Shown one piece after another: positions 32,071 through 43,609 of a stretch of 64,000 nucleotides of DNA. This DNA is from Dioszegia crocea. Its lineage: Eukaryota > Basidiomycota > Tremellomycetes > Tremellales > Bulleribasidiaceae. Positions within the stretch are counted from its first letter, which is position 1, and each line of letters begins with the position of its first letter. The stretch covers positions 1,381,966 through 1,445,965 of the forward strand of contig BCKK01000006.1 of NCBI GenBank assembly GCA_001600615.1, read 5' to 3'. Made by a program: the position numbers and the translations under genes. The notes below the pieces were generated by a model. That model did no database searches, was not told the DNA's origin, and saw nothing but the letters and a program-made list of their open reading frames with translations.

Positions 32071-32831
32071 TTATGGTCGATGACGAACGTCCGTTGCACC
32101 TCCGCTCTGAACAATCAGCCACATTCCGCTGACTCGTCTCCGGCAAAACACAAGAATCTGCCGGCTATTCCCCAAGCCTCCCATCCTCTTCAAAGCGAAA
32201 GTAAAACTCACCATGACAGCCTCACTCTCCCTCTCGCTCACTTCCCTAATCTTCCACAAATACCCGGGCGCCTCCCAGAAATTATCAAAGTCCGCCTCTT
32301 TCGACGCCATGGGACCCTGCGTCTTCTCCGCCCCGCCTCCGCTCGATGCTCCAGATGAAGATGATGGCTTGACTTCTCCCCGAGAAGACGATTCGAGGCT
32401 CTGGCCTTTTGGGTTGGAGCTTGCGTCTAGCCCTTTGGAAGTGGATTGGAGTTTGGAAAGGAATGATTGGAAGTCGTCTTTGACTGCTTGGGGTGCGGCG
32501 GGGTGGGGAGCGGGTGCGTGTGGTGCTGGTAAGTCAGCGGGATTTCTTATAGGCGCTTGTCAAATCCGTAGAGAGGAAATCAGAGCTGGTATGACAGTCT
32601 TTCTAGCATCATGGCGTACAGTATCCAAGAGTAGTTCCTGATCATTAAGGGGCCTAGGATCCATCTTCCGCACTCCCCGTCCCTTGTCTTTGCCTCTGGC
32701 GATACCACAATCCGAACCACCACAGCAAGCTCAGACTCACCGTATTCAATGTTCTTTCTCGAGCCAATAAAGCGTATCATAGGCTGATAAGCCTGCGCAT
32801 GTTGCGCTCGGAGCAAGAATGTCGCTCGCAT
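32071..32831 (-). CDS. Kgd4/MRPS36-like subunit of alpha-ketoglutarate dehydrogenase
   Basis: Exons 32741-32831, 32212-32525, 32071-32106; total 146 aa. The N-terminus (MRATFLLRAQHAQAYQPMIR) is basic and hydrophobic with the PMIRF motif typical of Kgd4/MRPS36 after a mitochondrial leader. The middle is Ser/Pro-rich. The C-terminus has FWEAPGYLWKIREVSERESE followed by AVM and, across an 105-nt intron, SGGA, matching the family's E-A-V-M-S-G-G ending. The protein anchors the E3 subunit to the E1-E2 core of the mitochondrial 2-oxoglutarate dehydrogenase complex (formerly listed as ribosomal protein S36/Ymr31). The last exon is only 36 nt. Confidence 0.8.
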
Positions 32832-33261
32832 CGTGTAATGAGCAAGGCACTGATTCGACGGCGGATGAGCGTTTTCGATCGGTTTTTGGGTCTGAAAGTT
32901 TCTTCAATGATGCAGATCTTTGTCTTTTGAGCGACTAGCGTGTTGCCGAGGGGCACTTAAAGCGATGTATATGAAGGACGCAGAGAGATGGTAATATCGT
33001 CACCCAAATAGCCCTCGACGCTACCGGTGACCCCGAGCGGAGATTTGTCGGAAGTCCGTCGCCGAAAAAGCCGAACGAGCGAGATGCAAGATTTCGACTA
33101 TTGCCCTTAACATCTATCATCTGTTGGCTCGATCGAGAGTCTAATCGCGCAGCAAACCTCTCCACAATCGGTCCAGGCGACAAATATCAAGCGATATCAC
33201 CCAAAAATCCCGAAAAAAGTTCGCCAATCCACCCGCTACATCCCTTGCAAGCTCTCCAACC
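32832..33261. other. Divergent intergenic region
   Basis: No gene recognised between the Kgd4-like start (minus) and the gene at 33262 (plus); probably a bidirectional promoter. Confidence 0.4.
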
Positions 33262-33869
33262 ATGCCCCCTCGACCAGCCCTATCGGGCCACTCCATCCCC
33301 CACCTCCTATCTTCCCTTCCTACCTCTTCCGCATCATCCATCGCCTCTTCATCATCATCCCGAATCCACAAACCCATCTTCATCCGACCCGCTTCGGCCC
33401 CTCCTACCTCATTTTACGCGATAACTCGCTCAAAATTGAAATTCATACAATCGGATGCTGTTGCTCGGGTCTCTACTGCCAGACACCCTAGTAAGATTGT
33501 TGGCGAGGCCAAGGCTGCGAATCTGCCTAATCCTGCGCCGGTGAAGGATGGACGAGTGGGTGGGGAGGCCAGAGTGAGAGTCAGTGGGCGAGCTTGGGGA
33601 CGGCAATATCGGGATGGTATGTCCATTTCGCGCTATTGTACTCCTTTGCGCGTCCTGTACGGGACATAGTCCTAAATCCAATGCTGACGATTCTAGGCAA
33701 GCTTGTACTTCCCACCTCGCCACGAGCTAAACCCGATGGAAAGATACACGGCGCCGCCAAGCGGAAATGGGTACTGGTGGACCCATCCACGGTCCCTCAG
33801 GGCGTGATCGAGGAGCTGAATCAGGCGATAGCGGCGGACAGGGAAGCAGCCATAGCATCGGCATCATGA
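33262..33869 (+). CDS. Hypothetical protein, possibly mitochondrial, 175 aa
   Basis: Exons 33262-33616 and 33697-33869; the intron (GTATGT...TTCTAG, 80 nt) is followed by an in-frame GKLVLPTSPRAKP. The N-terminus is Ser/Ala/Pro-rich with few acids (MPPRPALSGHSIPHLLSSLP), compatible with mitochondrial import. Then come FYAITRSKLKFIQSDAVAR, a basic linker, WGRQYRDGKL and an end with KRKWVLVDPSTVPQGVIEEL. I do not recognise the family; a mitochondrial ribosome- or assembly-related protein is a guess from style only. Confidence 0.6.
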
Positions 33870-34038
33870 TGAAGCAAGCAATGTAAATGTATAGAAGCGG
33901 AACGTTGACTAAGACTGGTAGAGTCGGAGTATGCTGATGATTCGCTCGATCAACGCCTCATGTAGACTCACTTTCCGCTGACCATGTCAAAGCATTCATC
34001 CCTTACTTGACCCAGCCGTCACATGCTGATCGGACCAT

Positions 34039-34678
34039 CTACTGTACTTCTCCAAATGTCCATCCTGCTTCGGTCAAAGCTTGCTTCGCCGTGACAAGCT
34101 TGGACGACGGGACTAGCACGTAATCGGTATCCCTAACAATTCAGCGTCTTCCATAGTCTCTGAATCATATGCAAGGATAAGAGGGAACTGCTCTCGTTTA
34201 CCGAGGATGTGATCTATAGTGACCTACCAAGTCGAGACTGCATAAATGGGAACCAGGGCCGTCCGAAGTGGCATCGTCAGTTCATTCAGTATCCCAGTCA
34301 GAGCTACAGGATCAGCGTCCAACATCCGCGCATATCCAGCTCGCATGTCCTAGCACTTGTGCTCAACTTACTGAGATTGAGCGGACCACGGACTCGTAAG
34401 ACAGCATAAGGCCCATCCTGTGCTCTAGGCTGTGGTAGTCCAAACTGGGCCACAACGTCTTCCCCCTCTACCGCTTGGCTATCGGCAGATGAGCATACGC
34501 CATATAGCACCGTCGTCTCTCCAGGCGAACGAGTAACGCTCAGGAATGGTAGATTGGCCTGGAAGAGGGTGGGCGGTATTGACACATCAGGGGCGTATTG
34601 GGCGAGATGGACTTGGAAGGGGGGTATGACGAGGTGCAGTGATGTATGTGATTTGTCTATTGGAGTCGGAGTAGACAT
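34039..34678 (-). CDS. ACT-domain protein (CASTOR/ACT_7-like), 158 aa
   Basis: Exons 34372-34678, 34228-34303, 34039-34132. Residues 1-90 contain LVIPPFQVHLAQYAPD, PPTLFQANLPFLSVTRSPGE and TTVLYGV. After the first intron: LTGILNELTMPLRTALVPIY and AVSTWDTDYVLVPSSKLVTA, then QALTEAGWTF. This is the layout of ACT-type small-molecule binding domains of the CASTOR/ACT_7 group, where the two halves build a regulatory fold that may sense amino acids. All three exons join in frame. The ligand and partner are unknown. Confidence 0.75.
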
Positions 34679-35018
34679 GGCTATCATATATCGATCGCTG
34701 TTAGTGGAAGGAGTTAGGAAGTTAAGGTAGGACTTCAAGATCAAAGACAGGGAGAAGAGAGGAGGCGTTCTCCTCAGCCTTATCGACGCCAATCCGAGCC
34801 AAGGACCGCCAATCTCGCCTATCTCGCTCCGCTTGTGAGCCAGGGGTCCTGGACAAAGATCCAATCCAATTGCGCCAGACATCAATAAATCCAGTCATAC
34901 AAGCATATACACAACGACACGATCTACTTGGTATGATATACGGTATTCTAAATAGTAATACAGGCCGCCCGCCATGAACAGCAGGAAAAACACACATTTC
35001 GATCCCGCCCGGCCTAGC
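34679..35018. other. Intergenic between the ACT gene and EXO1 3' end
   Basis: No gene recognised; short minus-strand frames overlap the ACT gene leader. Confidence 0.45.
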
Positions 35019-38000
35019 TCACAATACCTCCCGAGTCCTTACAACCTCTCCACTAAACATAAATCTCGACAACCCTCCTGTTCGGGCCTTCTTCATTAGA
35101 GAGACTCCCTTCGACACCTCTGCGGTCGCCTTGACACGGACGTCCCCCGCATCTCCTTCTGAACCAGTCTCCACACTCTCCGCCCTCGCCTCTGGCCGTA
35201 CAGCCCTCTCCGCCCTATCCAGCCGTACCTTCTCTGGCGAAACAGGCATCGGGACCTCATTCAAACTTTTCACCGTCAAGATCCGAGGTGCGAATGCTGA
35301 TAATGGCCTAGACTGAACGGCAGTTCGCGAAGATGATGATTGAGAGGTATCAACCTGAAACGCTGAGCGGGATTTGGGTATGGCTTTGGTTGGAGCTTTG
35401 GATATTGTCGGTGTGATGGTGTTAACTATTGGAATTGGGGTTGGTTTATCCCGTACTGGGCGAAATTGTATCTCGCCTTGCGTTCGAGGAGTTGGGAAAG
35501 AGGAAGAAATAGGGGTGGAAGGTCCCGCGGCTGGTTTGGTATGTATCGCAGAGTCCGTCCGGCGTCGTTTTAAAGTCGATTCTGGTATTCTAGGTGACGA
35601 CTTGATTGTTGTCAGCTGATATCCTGATTTATTTGATCCGAACCATAGAACTCACCAGACTCCCAGCACCGCCATTCAGCGCAAACTTGCTCCTCCACCC
35701 CAAAGCCACAATCTTTGCTTTATCCGCCCGCCTTTCTTCCTCAACCTTTCGCCTTACTTCTTCCTCATCGTCATCATCATCATCCACCATGACAACATCC
35801 TCCTCCTCCACTTCCCCTCTCTTCAATCCCCGTCCCCCTTCAAACCCAACCCCACTATCTCTACTCATCTTTCCCTGTCCTCGACCGGCATCATAACTGG
35901 GAGTAATAACCTCCTCGTCCTCTTCAATCGAATCACTACTTCCCAACCCGATACCCAATTCCACCTTAGCCGCTCTCAGTCTCTCCCTCTGACTCTGACC
36001 AGGCACAACACTCGCAGGAACCATCCTCCCTATTCCCATATCCCTCTCTTTCCCCTTTCTCGTAGGCGTTTGCGACAAATCAGGCGCAGATGATATTCGC
36101 GGCGTAGGCGTCAGCGAACGGCTCGTGTCATTTATCCGATACCCCTCCCTTCCCTCGGTGCCCATAGCCATAGCTACCGGAGATGGGATAGGCGAGAATG
36201 GATCTTCGAACCGTGGTCGCCGGATCTCGATGTCCGCAGCAATATCAGGCGGTGAAGAAAGGATTGACTCTTTCTTGATCAACTGTCGAGAAGGGGGAGA
36301 AGTCATATTGACCGGACTTGAAATATCGGGTCCATCCGAATGAGCACCGGGACTTTGACCAGTTCGGGCAACGCGTGATGTGGGTGATGATCGATGTCGG
36401 AGAGTAGAGATCATGGGGCTAGGTGATCGGATTGGAGAGCTTTGTGCGCCGCCAGCAAGACCAGCTGAGACAGGCTTGACGATAGAAGGTCGGAATGGCG
36501 ATTCAATATCGACGTCGGGTCCCGCTTCGTCGCTGGGTTCCCAGATGAGCTTATCGTGCTCGGCAGGTACACCCTCGCCAGATGGCCATTTGGTGAATTG
36601 CCGACTGGTATTTGGGCCAGCGACGGCTGAAGGGGCTGCCGTTCGACTGCCTCCGCTGAAGAACTTGCTATGTCTCGAAGCGGCCGGTGCGGATTTGGAT
36701 TTGGAAGGTGGGGAGGGGTGACGGTTGGATAGGTCAGATAGGCGTGATGGACCCGAAGTATTCGTTCCGACTGGTTTTGGAAGTATAACCTTTTTGCCTG
36801 ATGGGTCAGTTGGGCTCTTGCAATTTGCGGTGCAAGATAGCGCGATAACTAACGCGAGACGAAAGCGTCCATCGGTCCAGTCTTCGCGGGCGCTATGTTC
36901 GCCTTTGAGCTCTCCTTCAGAACGCCTGTGACCGCCGCAGGGACATTTCGTGATCCGGGCGTATAATCAGGCCACTCGTCAACGATGGGAACGCGCGTCT
37001 CGGGGTGGATGTCGCCAGTGGCCATGCCTTGAGCAATCTCAATGGCGACATCTCTGGATCATATCAGCTAGCTTCCTGTCTAGGCCGGCTATCTGGCGCC
37101 TGCGAGTAGACGAGGGGGAGCAACTCACAATCCGATCCATCGCTCATCCTCCGCCCCCAATCCCGCCTCTGGGAAATCGTTGATCGGTCTCAATTTCTTT
37201 TCGCGCGGACAATACACTCGCTGGTGCATGAATGCCAATTCGGCCTGGTTGAATGCTTCGATGTAATTATCGGGGATCTTATGCGCGCCTTCCAGTCGCA
37301 TTTGCATCAAGACCTATAAGACGTCAGTTCAAGACCATGTCGTGCGATATGAGACTGCCAGCTGACCTTTTCGACAGTCTTGTATCGCCTAAGCGCTGCG
37401 TGAGCCTTCTTGAGGCCAATACCAGGTATAGAAGGAAGATAGTCACATCCCGACAACATCTGAAATTTCAGCATGCAGCTCTAGAACCGGAGGTGACATT
37501 CTCCCGCGTCTCTCCAGCTGAGCGAAACTCACAGCCATTCGCCTAAATTGGGTATTGGTCCATCCGTGCATTGGGAACTGACTGATCGTAGCCAGCTTGT
37601 CCCGGTGGATATGGACACAATTCCCATCGCCGTCGAGCTTGAAGATAACCTAGACAGATCAGCTTCGGGCCATTAATCTTATGTGCACCCGGTAGCTCAC
37701 CTGCTTACATCCAAACACTAACAGATCGGAATCCTCTGTGATTATCCCATCGACATATCCCTCTCTTTCCAGATAGTACAGCTGCGCATCGGCTTCATAG
37801 GGCGCTACCACGTATTCGATATTCTCCGCCCGGAGAGCCTGGGCTCGCGTCAGCTTGCTATCCTCCCAGAAATGCGGATGCACAGCTTACCTTGATGAGC
37901 TGATATGCCATTTCCGGAGTAATATCCACACATTTCGTATAATAATCTCGGGCCTCTTTTTGCCGACCCTGACTTTCCAGCGAAGTTGCCCGAGCCAGAT

Positions 38001-38543
38001 TCTCAGCCCGAGACCTGATTGATCAGCTTCTGACCAGCGCGAAAAGATCACCACCATGCAACAGCTGATACTCACTTTGCTCGCGAGACTTCTGTGCCCA
38101 TCTTAGCGGGCAAGGGTCCGCCGTCGAATACGATATAGGGCGTTATTCCATGATGTTTCAGTAGGCGGACTCTGTACATTGCATAATCGACAAATCTGCC
38201 AGCAGTCAGCTAGAGGTCTGGGATGTAAATCTTCATGACAGAGGGGATAGCTCACTTAGTCGTTTTCTTCCCCTTGACCAGATCCTCCGCACACCCAAAC
38301 GCGCCTTTGTGGAGCCAAACGTATGCCTGATGGATTAGCTGAGTATCTTTCTCTAAGACCGTGGGAGGAAGGGGTGCAACTGATAACTATGCACTCACAT
38401 CAACGGCAAGTCTACGTGGTCAGCTCTGTGATCAAGTACGCGTCAACCAACCGCGCTCGGACCTACCGTTTCCCCGCAAACTCCTTGATGTTCCCATTTA
38501 CACTGATCTCCTTCAAGAGCGGGAGCAGACCTGAGATCCCCAT
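35019..38543 (-). CDS. EXO1: Exonuclease 1 (XPG/Rad2 family)
   Basis: Twelve exons joined in frame to 953 aa: 38467-38543, 38399-38411, 38256-38326, 38076-38195, 37891-38014, 37701-37838, 37533-37649, 37367-37459, 37129-37313, 36854-37053, 35656-36797, 35019-35600. The XPG-N region starts [13 protein letters not shown] and holds the metal ligands in LAVDAY and VFDGGPLP. The XPG-I region has [12 protein letters not shown] and [10 protein letters not shown], and the helix-hairpin-helix region follows [18 protein letters not shown]. The tail of more than 500 aa is disordered, Ser/Pro-rich with acidic DDDDDDEEE and basic KRRR patches. Exo1 is a 5'-3' exonuclease and flap nuclease for mismatch repair and DNA end resection in the nucleus. 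Exon 2 is a 13-nt microexon encoding the first catalytic Asp. Confidence 0.93.
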
Positions 38544-39437
38544 CGTGTCTCTGTATGTCCCGAGTAGGCAGGTACGAGCATACGACGAGGGCCTTAGAGG
38601 AGAGGAAAGGTAGAGAGGTTGAGGGAGGAAGGAGGAAAGTCAAGTCACGCAGAAATCGGTCGCGTCCAAGCGTGACAAACATGGAGACCGACTACATCTC
38701 CGTCACGTCACGTGACACCATCACCTTGTGAGCGAGATGCTCTGCTGTAGGACCACAGGGTGTGTATACATGTAGTTTCGCCATGGCATACGTTTAAGAT
38801 AGGCTGAGAAGGCTAGTAGCAGACTCCTCACGAAATTTCAGCCAAAATAGAGGCTTCGGTCGGCGTCAATATACCTTGTGGCGCTGTTCGCGCCCACTCG
38901 CTTGCTCTCCGACCGCGCGCCGAACGGCAGTCAGCCTCAGCGTTGCAGACCTCAAAACACTGTCATTGATTGTACTAAAGGCCGAAGGCTGGAGCACGAT
39001 ATGAGCTCAGGAGGTCCGCTAAGTCAGTGATGATCAGGGGAGTGAACACTTGTAGGGAGAGGGATATCAGCGTCGACATAATGTACATGAAAATGCTTTG
39101 GCATGGCAACGCATACGAGCTGAATGAAAGGAAGGGCATGATTATGACTGGTATGGAAATATCTGACTTGTTAGCACTCGTAGAACAGGAACAACTGACT
39201 TACTTTGACATGTCTGTTCTTGATTTGCATTTGGAGATTCATCTAGCTGACTGATCGAAGGGTGGTTATTGGTGTCTGACGCCTGAAAGAATCAGTGTGA
39301 CTATAATCATCTGGCAAGCGGCTCCTCCCGCTACCATACCCCGATGTCGACTTCGATGGAAGTATGACTAACCTTCAGGCTTCGGGGCGGGTTGAGAAAG
39401 AGACGTGCCCCTTGGATGATCGACCGGATATCTGGTA
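38544..39437. other. Intergenic upstream of EXO1
   Basis: No gene recognised. CGTCACGTCACGTGAC at about 38701-38716 is a partly palindromic CACGTG-containing run that could bind a bHLH or bZIP factor. A short plus frame (39027-39254) is unsupported. Confidence 0.4.
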
Positions 39438-40895
39438 TCATCGCTTGACACGCGTAGCACGACCAGAACCGCTGGCTCCTCCCTTCCGTTTCACAGTGGC
39501 CGCTGGAGCTTGAGCCGATGATGATGCGTTATCGGTGGTATCATCGGTCCTGGTATTGTTGAACTCAGACTCGGAGACTTCGGAGATTCCGTCAAATTTC
39601 GAGCCCGCTGCCCTCCCATCGTTGAGTGCTGCCCTTGTCGCCCTCCTCTTTGGCGGGCCTGTCTGTACAGGTGTTGTGAGCAGCTCTGTCAAAGACACTG
39701 ACCCGCCTTCACCGTTCGCCCCATCCTCCCCCGCCTCTCTCGCCAAGGGTCCCGCGATCTTCGCCTTTCGCTCACTGATCCTCTTCTTCTGGTCGTCCAA
39801 CGTCTTCTGGGCCTCGAGCAACGCCTGCTCCTTGACTGCCATCTCCTCGCGCCTCTTTTCCATCTGCTTCTTCCTCTCCGCAACTCGCTTCAACCTCTTT
39901 TCCTCCTTAATCAGATCTTCTAGCTCCGCATCCGCGATTTTCTTCTCTGCGTCCACCGCCCGGATCCTCTCAGCCATCTCTGTATCTTGTACCTCAAATT
40001 CAGCCGCCATCTCCGCTTCAATCTCCTGGGCGGTCTCTCTCACTTCCCTCTCTTCCCTTTCGTCATCCGTCTCGATTGGCGTTGGGGTAGGTGTCGGTAA
40101 GGAAGGGGGAAGTTGTGTAAAATCAGAGTGAAGGCGTAAGAAGATCGAGCCCTCGTCGGGATCGCTCGCTAGCTGGTATGTATCCGGGTGATAAAGGATC
40201 GCGTCACCAGGACCAAAGTATACCAGTTGCGATTGACCCGATGTCGAGCGGAAGGTGAGTCGGTCGGTGGAACGGGCGTCAGACAGAGAGATATGCAGAG
40301 ATGGTTGGATCATGGGTTTGAGAGGTTGACCATTCGTCGTGTAGCCGTCAACCAGTTGGACGAAAGGGAAGAGGTCCAATTCTGCCTTTGGGGTAGATCT
40401 GCTTGCATCAGCTGGTAGTTTGAAGTGGAGTATGCGAGAGTGACCAAATCACCCACAATATGGGAATCAACCAGTCTGTCAAGGCTCTCAGCCCGATACC
40501 CTGCGAGCGGCCCGCAATCGCTAGCACAGCCTGTCTCCTCAATTCTCCAGCGGCCGTATCCCACAGATCCCCCAGGAGCAGCTCAGGGATTTCTCTCTCC
40601 TTCAAGAAGGCGCGAAAAAGGATGGCGGCGGGCGCACATAGCATAGCGGGATCATCGCAGTGAATGGCGATGGTGTCGGCGGGATTGAGTGCTACTTTGA
40701 GGTCGACCTTCTTTACAGTGTGGTCTGAAGGTATCAGCATACTACAGGTATAATCAGTCGGGAGCACCTGAAGTCGGACTCTGAGAACTTACAAATACTG
40801 AATATCTTCGTCACGCGGTTGAAGTAGTCCTTAGTTTCATGATGTCCAGTGGACCATCCGGCGGACGGCTGGTTGTCGATAGCAGGACCATTCAT
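39438..40895 (-). CDS. Coiled-coil protein of unknown function, paralog A (443 aa)
   Basis: Exons 40793-40895, 40457-40724, 39438-40398 join in frame. The N-terminal globular part has ETKDYFNRVTKIFSIYHTVK, ADTIAIHCDDPAMLC, ILFRAFL, LTDWLIPILSTPKAELDLFP and a beta-rich stretch with LVYFGPGDAILYHPDTYQL and DEGSIFLRLHSDF. A long charged coiled coil follows (about residues 235-345: EREVRETAQEIEAEMAAEFE ... RKKQMEKRREEM). The end is Ser/Thr-rich and basic (RKGGASGSGRATRVKR), like a nuclear localisation or DNA-contact tail. It is clearly a paralog of the next gene. Family not recognised; upstream exons cannot be excluded. Confidence 0.7.
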
Positions 40896-40989
40896 AATAG
40901 GTCCGAAGTGATGGTGACAGATTAGGGAGAGGAAGGAAGCTGTGTTGCATGTGTCGGTGCGGGTGGCTTGGCCTCGATCTTGCGCTCGG

Positions 40990-41867
40990 ACCTCTCGGTT
41001 GACGGTGTTTTTGCCCAAGGCTGGGTCGAGCCTGTCCGCTTTGGTCGCCTCGATCAGGATAGCCTAGTGTATCACTACAGTAAATGTCAGCCGATGATAT
41101 CAGACCTGTACGTCAGTCCCGTCTCTGAGGCTGAACTATCGGAAACCATCAATGAGGCAAAGAACCTACGATTTGTGCTTGAAATCTGGGTAGTAAGGCT
41201 CAACCACCGCCCGCACAACTCTAGGATGATCTTAGACCGTCAGACGGAGCCTCAGTATAGATCTATTGAGCGAAGTTGTGGGTGCCGAGGTTTGAAGCTT
41301 CCTCCTCATTTGTACAGGTACAGAACCAGACAGAATGCTAGTAGTGAGGGTGTATTGTCTCGTCTCCATTCAGCACTTGAAGGGTGGCTGACAAGCGCAA
41401 TAGATAACGCCCGTCAGCTTCTGATACATGCAGATCAGCATGGCAAGATAGACGGCACGGATCAGTAAGTAGCCGTGTCAGTATGGGCAGCTTGTATAAT
41501 CAGGATCCGCCTACCTACCCCGGATCATGCGTAGACTGGGTATTGACGGGGACTTTAATAGGATACGTACCGCTGAATCTGATAGGGACAATATGATGGA
41601 CTATGACCATAACAAGCGCATACACTAGTAGATCAGTAGGCGTCCAGGCATCTTCTACCGCACCAGACTCACCACCAACTGACTCCTCCTCGAGCTGATC
41701 CCGCACCCGCCAGGATCCACAGCGTATGAGGTACGGGATCGAGGTGGAACATGATCTGTACAGTATCAGTGCTGCACCAGACTATACACCTCACATATCA
41801 ATAGGCTAATCACTCACTGACATAAAAGGAGATTCGCGGGAGTGGCCGATGGGCGAGATACACCTCG
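40990..41867. other. Region between the two coiled-coil paralogs; possible exon
   Basis: On the minus strand, about 41706-41580 is open and looks partly coding (DQLEEESVGG, AWTPTDLLVYALVMVIVHHI) and ends at a good donor (GTACGT at about 41563-41568). I could not join it to either neighbour. A plus-strand open frame 40968-41468 starts with TTG and has no features. This may be a remnant of a further gene. Confidence 0.3.
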
Positions 41868-43369
41868 TCAGTACGCTCGGCCGCGGCGCGTCACCTTACC
41901 CTCCTCCTCGATCGGTAGGTCGGCAGAGGAGCTGGCGGCCTTACGTTTCCGAGTCGAGGTAGGTTTGGTTGGTAAGGGCTGGGATGTAGCCGCCGTTTGG
42001 ATCGAAGCGTCGGTAGGTTTGAGAGCGGCGATGACTTCCGGCCCCGAGCTGACGATGGCGTTCAAAATCCCCTCGTCCCCTATGTCCTTCTCCATCCCTT
42101 CCTGCTCGCCCTCATGGTCATCCTCCTCGCTATCGCCCTGATCTTCCACCTTAATCTCCACAGTCTTGTGCCATAGGCGAACTTGAATCCGCTCAACCGG
42201 TGTCGGGCCTTTCACTGGCCCACGCCCTTGCTCCTTAGTGAGTCCCTGCTCCACCTCAGCCTGAAGCCGGTACTTCTCCCTATTCTCCTCCAATTCCTTC
42301 TCCTCTGCATCCAAGTGTTTCGACCCCTCGTCCCATTCGGCCTGCCTCCTCGCGAACAGATCCTTTACGAGCTGATTCTTCTTCTCCACCCTCTTTGTCC
42401 GCTGCACCGATGCTTCGTGCTCCTTCTTCACTGCTTCTTTCTCTGCGCGAACTTTCTCCAACCTCCCCTCTCGCGCCTTCTCCTCAAGCTCGAACGCAAG
42501 CTCCACCTCTGCCGTTACTTCGGCTTCCAGCTCCCTGTCTTCCTTCTCTTCCTCCGTTTCGATCGGGATCGGATTCGGAGGGAGGACGATCATGTCGCCA
42601 AGACCAGGATGGTCGCTGCCCGAGTGAAAGCGTAGAAAGACACAGTCTTGCCCAGGATCTGCGTAGTGATCCATCTTGCCATTACGATGGGATAAGATCG
42701 CGTCGCCGGGGTGCAGGAAGATGGTCGGGAGCTTGTCGTCTGACGGACAGTAGATGAGGGCACCGTTCGGCGGGGCTGAAAGGCAGACTTGAAGAGCTGG
42801 CTTGGGCGAGTACATGAAGCCGTGCGTCGATGGAAGTGTCGGTGCTCGGTCGACCGTGTCGAACAGAGCCTCAGGAATCGGTGGATAGGGTCTTGTTAGA
42901 TCAGCGGAGAGCTTGCTCCGGCACACTAATACTCACCGTGTCTCATCGTGCAACCAGTTCGTATCTGCTTCATCGCATAGCGTTGACGAACGCCTGATCA
43001 ACGCCTCCTCCGCTGCCTGAGCAAGCTCTAGCGCAGCCAATCTCTTGTCCGCGATCGAACCGAACCCGGCCGCCACTCCGGTGTCCAGGAAACTGCGATA
43101 CACGATGTATGTAGGGATACGACGGGCGGGGTGTCTTCCGATAGCATCCTCGGTATATACGGCGATTGTCCGGGCGGTGGTCGAGCTCATGGTGACGTGA
43201 TTGGAGACGTGCCCTTCGAAGAATTAGCGAGTCTTAGGCTCATCAATTTATCGTAGACATACCGACAGCTACTGAGACACGTTTGCCGAAGTACTCTGGT
43301 CAGTCAGCGTTGTTTCGTCTGCCGAGTCGTGCGAATCAACTCACGGTGACTGGAGACGCTACCGGACAT
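41868..43369 (-). CDS. Coiled-coil protein of unknown function, paralog B (452 aa)
   Basis: Exons 43345-43369, 43263-43295, 42937-43213, 41868-42891 join in frame. The start ATG 43369 (MSGSVSSHQ) is preferred to ATG 43190 because exon 2 (YFGKRVSVAV) aligns with DYFNRVTKIFS of paralog A. Further matches are ARTIAVYTEDAIG, TYIVYRSFL, DTNWLHDETRPYPPIPEALF, TIFLHPGDAILSHRNG and CVFLRFHSGS. A charged coiled coil of about 130 residues (EVTAEVELAFELEEKAREGR ...) follows, then an acidic patch and a basic end (RKRKAASSS, KVTRRGRAY). Function unknown; nuclear location is a guess from the basic tail. Adjacent same-strand copies point to tandem duplication followed by strong divergence. Confidence 0.72.
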
Positions 43370-43609
43370 CCTAGCGTTTGTTTGTGGGTTGATGAAGGTC
43401 TTAGTAGAAGTCTCGAGATCTAAGCAGAGAGAGAGATGAAAGCGGAGGAGAGAAGGAAGATGGTCAACTATCGCGGGTTTCAAGACTTGAGCTCGGACCG
43501 CTCCGGGTGACTCAACTCCCAAGCGGGGCGAATATGTGGTGCGATCGGGTTGCATCAGTACCGGATCAGCAGCGGTATTAACGCAGCCCTTTACATCCCT
43601 ACAAAGTCT

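Noticed and set aside
31650..32114. 154-codon minus-strand frame starting within the Kgd4 last exon
   Set aside because: Different frame from the exon supported by the SGGA ending; starts with a non-ATG codon and has no known features.
39535..40131. 198-codon plus-strand frame, Ser/Leu-rich
   Set aside because: Exact antisense shadow of the charged coiled coil of paralog A.
40968..41468. 166-codon plus-strand open frame between the coiled-coil paralogs
   Set aside because: It begins with TTG, has no family features, and overlaps the 5' side of paralog A; treated as chance.
42183..42757. Leu/Pro-rich plus-strand frames
   Set aside because: Antisense shadows of paralog B's coiled coil.
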